Shown: positions 61,099 to 64,000 of the stretch, one piece after another
How the letters are laid out: every line of letters begins with the position of its first letter
Position numbering within the stretch: position 1 is the stretch's first letter
Source of the DNA: Saprospiraceae bacterium
GTDB taxonomy: Bacteria; Bacteroidota; Bacteroidia; Chitinophagales; Saprospiraceae
Direction: 5' to 3'
Length of the DNA stretch: 64,000 nt
NCBI GenBank assembly: GCA_020628095.1
Contig: JAHDFP010000016.1
Coordinates: 30,767 to 94,766, forward strand
Notes under the pieces: generated by a model
The model's input: the letters and a program-made list of their open reading frames with translations, nothing else
The model's database searches: none
Told to the model about the DNA's origin: nothing
Program-made: the position numbers and the translations under genes

Positions 61099-64000
61099 AT
61101 GAAATTTGTCATGTTTACTTTATTGATGATAACAATCCAGAACAGTTTTGGACAGACTGACTGTCATGTCATGTTCAATTATAAAAATGAATCAATCGAA
61201 GTAGCTTTAAATAAATGGGAAGCATGGTGTAGGTCAGAATTTGTATATAATAAGATAGACCTTGCAAAAGTCAAAATTAGTGGAGATCATGGATTAATTT
61301 CTCTAAAAAAGGCATTGAATATTGCCTTAGAAGGAAGTGGATTGGGATGGTACTCGATAGATGACAAGACGATACAAATAAAACCTAAGAATAAAATAGC
61401 AAGATATGTTTCGATTTCAAATAAATTCCAAGGCAGCTCTTTAGAAAAGGTATTCAATATATGGACGCTCAATCATAAACTTGATATTAATTATAATCAA
61501 GAGGATATTGTCGGTATTGAAATTTATGGAAATATAAAAGATGCCACCATCCAGGAGGCTTTTGAGAAAATTTTATACAATACGCCTTTGGACTTCAAGA
61601 TCTATGAAGATCGAAGAATAGAGATTTCCAAATCAAAAGAAAAGAAAGTACTACAAAAGACATATACCAACATATCAAAAAATGTAAACCTAAGTGGAAT
61701 TGTTAAGGATGATCTTACTGGTGAAACTCTACCGTATGCTCATATTATTGTTCAAAATTCACATATAGGAACACAATCAAATATTGATGGTCATTTTTCC
61801 TTATTTGAAATTCCTACTGATACCTCATCGATAGAAATATCATACTTGGGATATGTTTCTAAATCAATCAAATTAACTCCTGATTTAGATAAAAGTAATA
61901 TTGAAATTGGTCTGGCTCCGAATCATTTGAGTGTAGATGAGATAACTATCACGGCAACTAAGAAAGAGCAAATGATGAAAGCGTCGACAGGAATCAGTCG
62001 TATTGGGATGTCCCCTGCAGCCTTGGCACAATTGCCGAGTTATGGTGAGAAAGATATCTTTCGCTCTTTGCAACTGCTACCTGGAATTAGTGGGTCTAAT
62101 GAAAGCTCATCTGGTTTATATGTTAGAGGAGGCACACCTGATCAAAACCTTGTCTTATTTGATGGTTTTACGGTCTATCATGTAGATCATTTGTTTGGCT
62201 TTTTTAGTGCTTTTAATACGAATGCCGTTAAAGACGTACAATTATATAAAGGTGGTTTTGATGCAAAGTATGGTGGTCGATTATCGAGTGTAGTAGAGTT
62301 AACTGGAAAGGACGGTAACACCAAAGATTTGAATATGGGCGTAGGACTTAGTTTATTAAGTGTAAATGCTTTTGTAGAATCTCCATTTGCTAAGGGAAAA
62401 GGATCTTTTTTAGTAGCGGGAAGGCGATCATTCCAAAGCTCTTTTTACAATAATATTTTTGGAGCCTACACAGACAGTAACGAAGCTGAAATTAACGTCC
62501 CTCAAAATCCCATTGCTCGTCGTTTTGCTCAGCAAGAAGTTCAACCCAATACGTACTTTTTTGATTTGAACGCCAAAGCCACTTATCGTCCAAATGATCG
62601 AGATGTTTTCAGCTTGAGTTTTTATAGTGGAAAAGATGATCTAGATAATTCTAGAAATATCGACCAGTCTGCCTTTGCAAATAGATTTGTCAATATTAAT
62701 TTTTCTTTTGAGCAACAGAGCACTGATTTGACCGAATGGGGGAATTGGGGGACAAGTGCCAAATGGTCGCGAAAATGGGGAGACCGTTTTTATTCAAACG
62801 CAAATATGTCGTACTCTAACTATTTTAGTTATCGAGATAGAACTAATAATTTATCAATCACAAGAGCCGATACGACCATTACTAGAAATACGGGCTCTTA
62901 TGAAGAAAACGACCTGAAAGACATTAGTTTAAAAATAGATAATGAATTTAAAATTTCTCAAAACAACCAATTGGATTTTGGCTTACAATCTACTTGGAAT
63001 AATATCGAATATAATTTTACACAAAACGATACAACTACAATACTAGACAGAATAGATGAAGGGCGGACCACGACTTTTTACATTCAAGACAGACAGACAT
63101 TTGGGAACAAATTGATTTTAAATGGAGGATTGAGAACTACTCATTATAATGTGACTAATCAACTTTATTTTGAGCCAAGAGCTTCAATAAGTTATCTATT
63201 GACTGACAAAATAAAGTTGAAAGGTGCTTGGGGTAAATACTACCAATTTGCTAATCGGATTGTTCGAGAAGATATTCAGCAAGGAAGTCGTGATTTTTGG
63301 TTATTGGCAGATGATCAAACCGTACCTGTTAGTTCAGCTCTTCACTATATAGGAGGCGTAAGTTACGAAACGGAAAAATGGTTGTTTGATGTAGAAGGGT
63401 ATTATAAAAATTTGGATGGGCTTTCGGAATACTCGACGCGTTTTGTTCCTCAAGGCGTCGGTGTAGATCGTGTCTTAAATTACGAGGAATTTTTCCATAC
63501 AGGTACAGGAATAGCGAAAGGTGTTGAATTTTTAGTTCAAAGAAAAGTTGGAAAGCTTACAGGTTGGGCTGGCTATACACTGGGAGAAGTGAAATATGAT
63601 TTTGAGGCTTTTGGAGATGAACCCTTCTTTGCTAATCAGGACGTTACCCATGAACTAAAGTTAGTAGGAAATTATAAGCTGGGTAATTTCTCACTCGGAG
63701 CTACATTCATTTACGCAACTGGAAAATCTTACACGGCACCTACTGGCTATTATCAATTGGAATTATTAGATGGTACTGATACGGATTTTTTTGAAGTAAG
63801 TGATAAAAATGCATTAAGATATGACAACTATCATCGACTTGACCTGTCTGGCACATATGACTTTAATTTAAGAAGTAACAAAGCTAGTGCAGGACTCTCT
63901 TTGACCAATATTTATAACAGAAAAAATACGTGGTACAATGAGTACGAAGTCATAGAAGGAGAATTGCTCGAAACCAATGTTTCTCTACTGGGATTTACCC
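61099..64000 (+). CDS. TonB-dependent receptor with two STN-like domains (3' end outside window)
   Basis: A SusC/FecA-type outer-membrane receptor that runs off the window with no stop. A signal peptide (about 1-19) leads into two STN-like domains in tandem (about 30-96 and 112-178), each with a GxxxxL...AL...I pattern. A carboxypeptidase-regulatory-like domain follows (197-270; GEIVKDDLTGETLPYAHI-type), then the plug (ATGISRIGM..., LYVRGGTPDQNLVLFDGF) and beta-barrel strands to the end. STN domains in receptors talk to FecR-type anti-sigma factors, but none is adjacent. The last codons look like the final barrel strands, so little is missing. Confidence 0.9.
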   Translation, partial: MKFVMFTLLMITIQNSFGQTDCHVMFNYKNESIEVALNKWEAWCRSEFVYNKIDLAKVKISGDHGLISLKKALNIALEGSGLGWYSIDDKTIQIKPKNKIARYVSISNKFQGSSLEKVFNIWTLNHKLDINYNQEDIVGIEIYGNIKDATIQEAFEKILYNTPLDFKIYEDRRIEISKSKEKKVLQKTYTNISKNVNLSGIVKDDLTGETLPYAHIIVQNSHIGTQSNIDGHFSLFEIPTDTSSIEISYLGYVSKSIKLTPDLDKSNIEIGLAPNHLSVDEITITATKKEQMMKASTGISRIGMSPAALAQLPSYGEKDIFRSLQLLPGISGSNESSSGLYVRGGTPDQNLVLFDGFTVYHVDHLFGFFSAFNTNAVKDVQLYKGGFDAKYGGRLSSVVELTGKDGNTKDLNMGVGLSLLSVNAFVESPFAKGKGSFLVAGRRSFQSSFYNNIFGAYTDSNEAEINVPQNPIARRFAQQEVQPNTYFFDLNAKATYRPNDRDVFSLSFYSGKDDLDNSRNIDQSAFANRFVNINFSFEQQSTDLTEWGNWGTSAKWSRKWGDRFYSNANMSYSNYFSYRDRTNNLSITRADTTITRNTGSYEENDLKDISLKIDNEFKISQNNQLDFGLQSTWNNIEYNFTQNDTTTILDRIDEGRTTTFYIQDRQTFGNKLILNGGLRTTHYNVTNQLYFEPRASISYLLTDKIKLKGAWGKYYQFANRIVREDIQQGSRDFWLLADDQTVPVSSALHYIGGVSYETEKWLFDVEGYYKNLDGLSEYSTRFVPQGVGVDRVLNYEEFFHTGTGIAKGVEFLVQRKVGKLTGWAGYTLGEVKYDFEAFGDEPFFANQDVTHELKLVGNYKLGNFSLGATFIYATGKSYTAPTGYYQLELLDGTDTDFFEVSDKNALRYDNYHRLDLSGTYDFNLRSNKASAGLSLTNIYNRKNTWYNEYEVIEGELLETNVSLLGFT

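Overview
The window is chromosomal DNA from a member of the Bacteroidota. The evidence is: a type B (gliding-motility type) T9SS sorting domain; PorT next to ubiE; the rpmB-rpmG-DUF4295-ftsY block; a bacillithiol enzyme (BshC); long-form PurM; and several promoter-like boxes of the form TAnnTTTG a few bases upstream of gene starts. A Saprospiria-like relative is my guess, not something the sequence proves. Most of the window is ordinary housekeeping DNA, broken by two defence loci, one toxin-antitoxin pair and several clusters of palindromic intergenic repeats.

Layout. 1-5.1 kb: histidine kinase end, shortened PgpH-type phosphohydrolase, cobalamin adenosyltransferase, LolD/MacB-type ATPase, deoxynucleoside kinase, YggS. 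5.2-9.0 kb: an A-rich three-gene cassette that I read as a Lamassu-Cap4 / ABC-three-component defence operon (DUF4297 nuclease, small middle subunit, SMC/Rad50-like ATPase with a zinc hook). It is followed by a decayed T9SS sorting-domain remnant and tRNA-Arg(ACG). 9.4-21.8 kb: a T9SS-secreted repeat protein, an outer-membrane barrel, L28/L33/DUF4295/FtsY, cytochrome c maturation (CcmE, CcmF), a DUF2520 oxidoreductase, a lipid A-type acyltransferase and PurB. 22.3-23.1 kb: a gene-free block with three copies of an 84-nt hairpin repeat. 23.1-38.7 kb: EEP phosphatase, PurM, BshC, AccD, HemE, DapB, a TPR protein, GyrA, UbiE, PorT, AcpH, a second repeat block and YchF.

38.8-45.1 kb: a complete type I restriction-modification operon (hsdM-hsdS-GxxExxY-hsdR). 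Its hsdS is split by a single in-frame TAA exactly in the central conserved region. Repeat blocks lie on both sides. 45.7-50.6 kb: PdhB, Mpl, a small lipoprotein, an MnmC/DUF752 methyltransferase and a dicarboxylate/amino acid symporter. 50.9-51.5 kb: a RelE/HigB-like toxin and HTH antitoxin. 51.6-57.8 kb: a beta-oxidation operon (acyl-CoA dehydrogenase, FadB-like bifunctional enzyme, thiolase) divergent from a TetR regulator, with a perfect palindrome in the shared promoter region. 58.0-64.0 kb: a LytS/LytTR two-component pair, a Spy-like periplasmic protein, a small lipoprotein, and a TonB-dependent receptor that runs off the end and carries two tandem STN-like domains.

The best candidate for the special system is the 5.2-9.0 kb Lamassu/ABC-3C operon. 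Its family has been described, but this member and its insertion context deserve attention. The split hsdS and the hairpin repeat family are the next most interesting signals.
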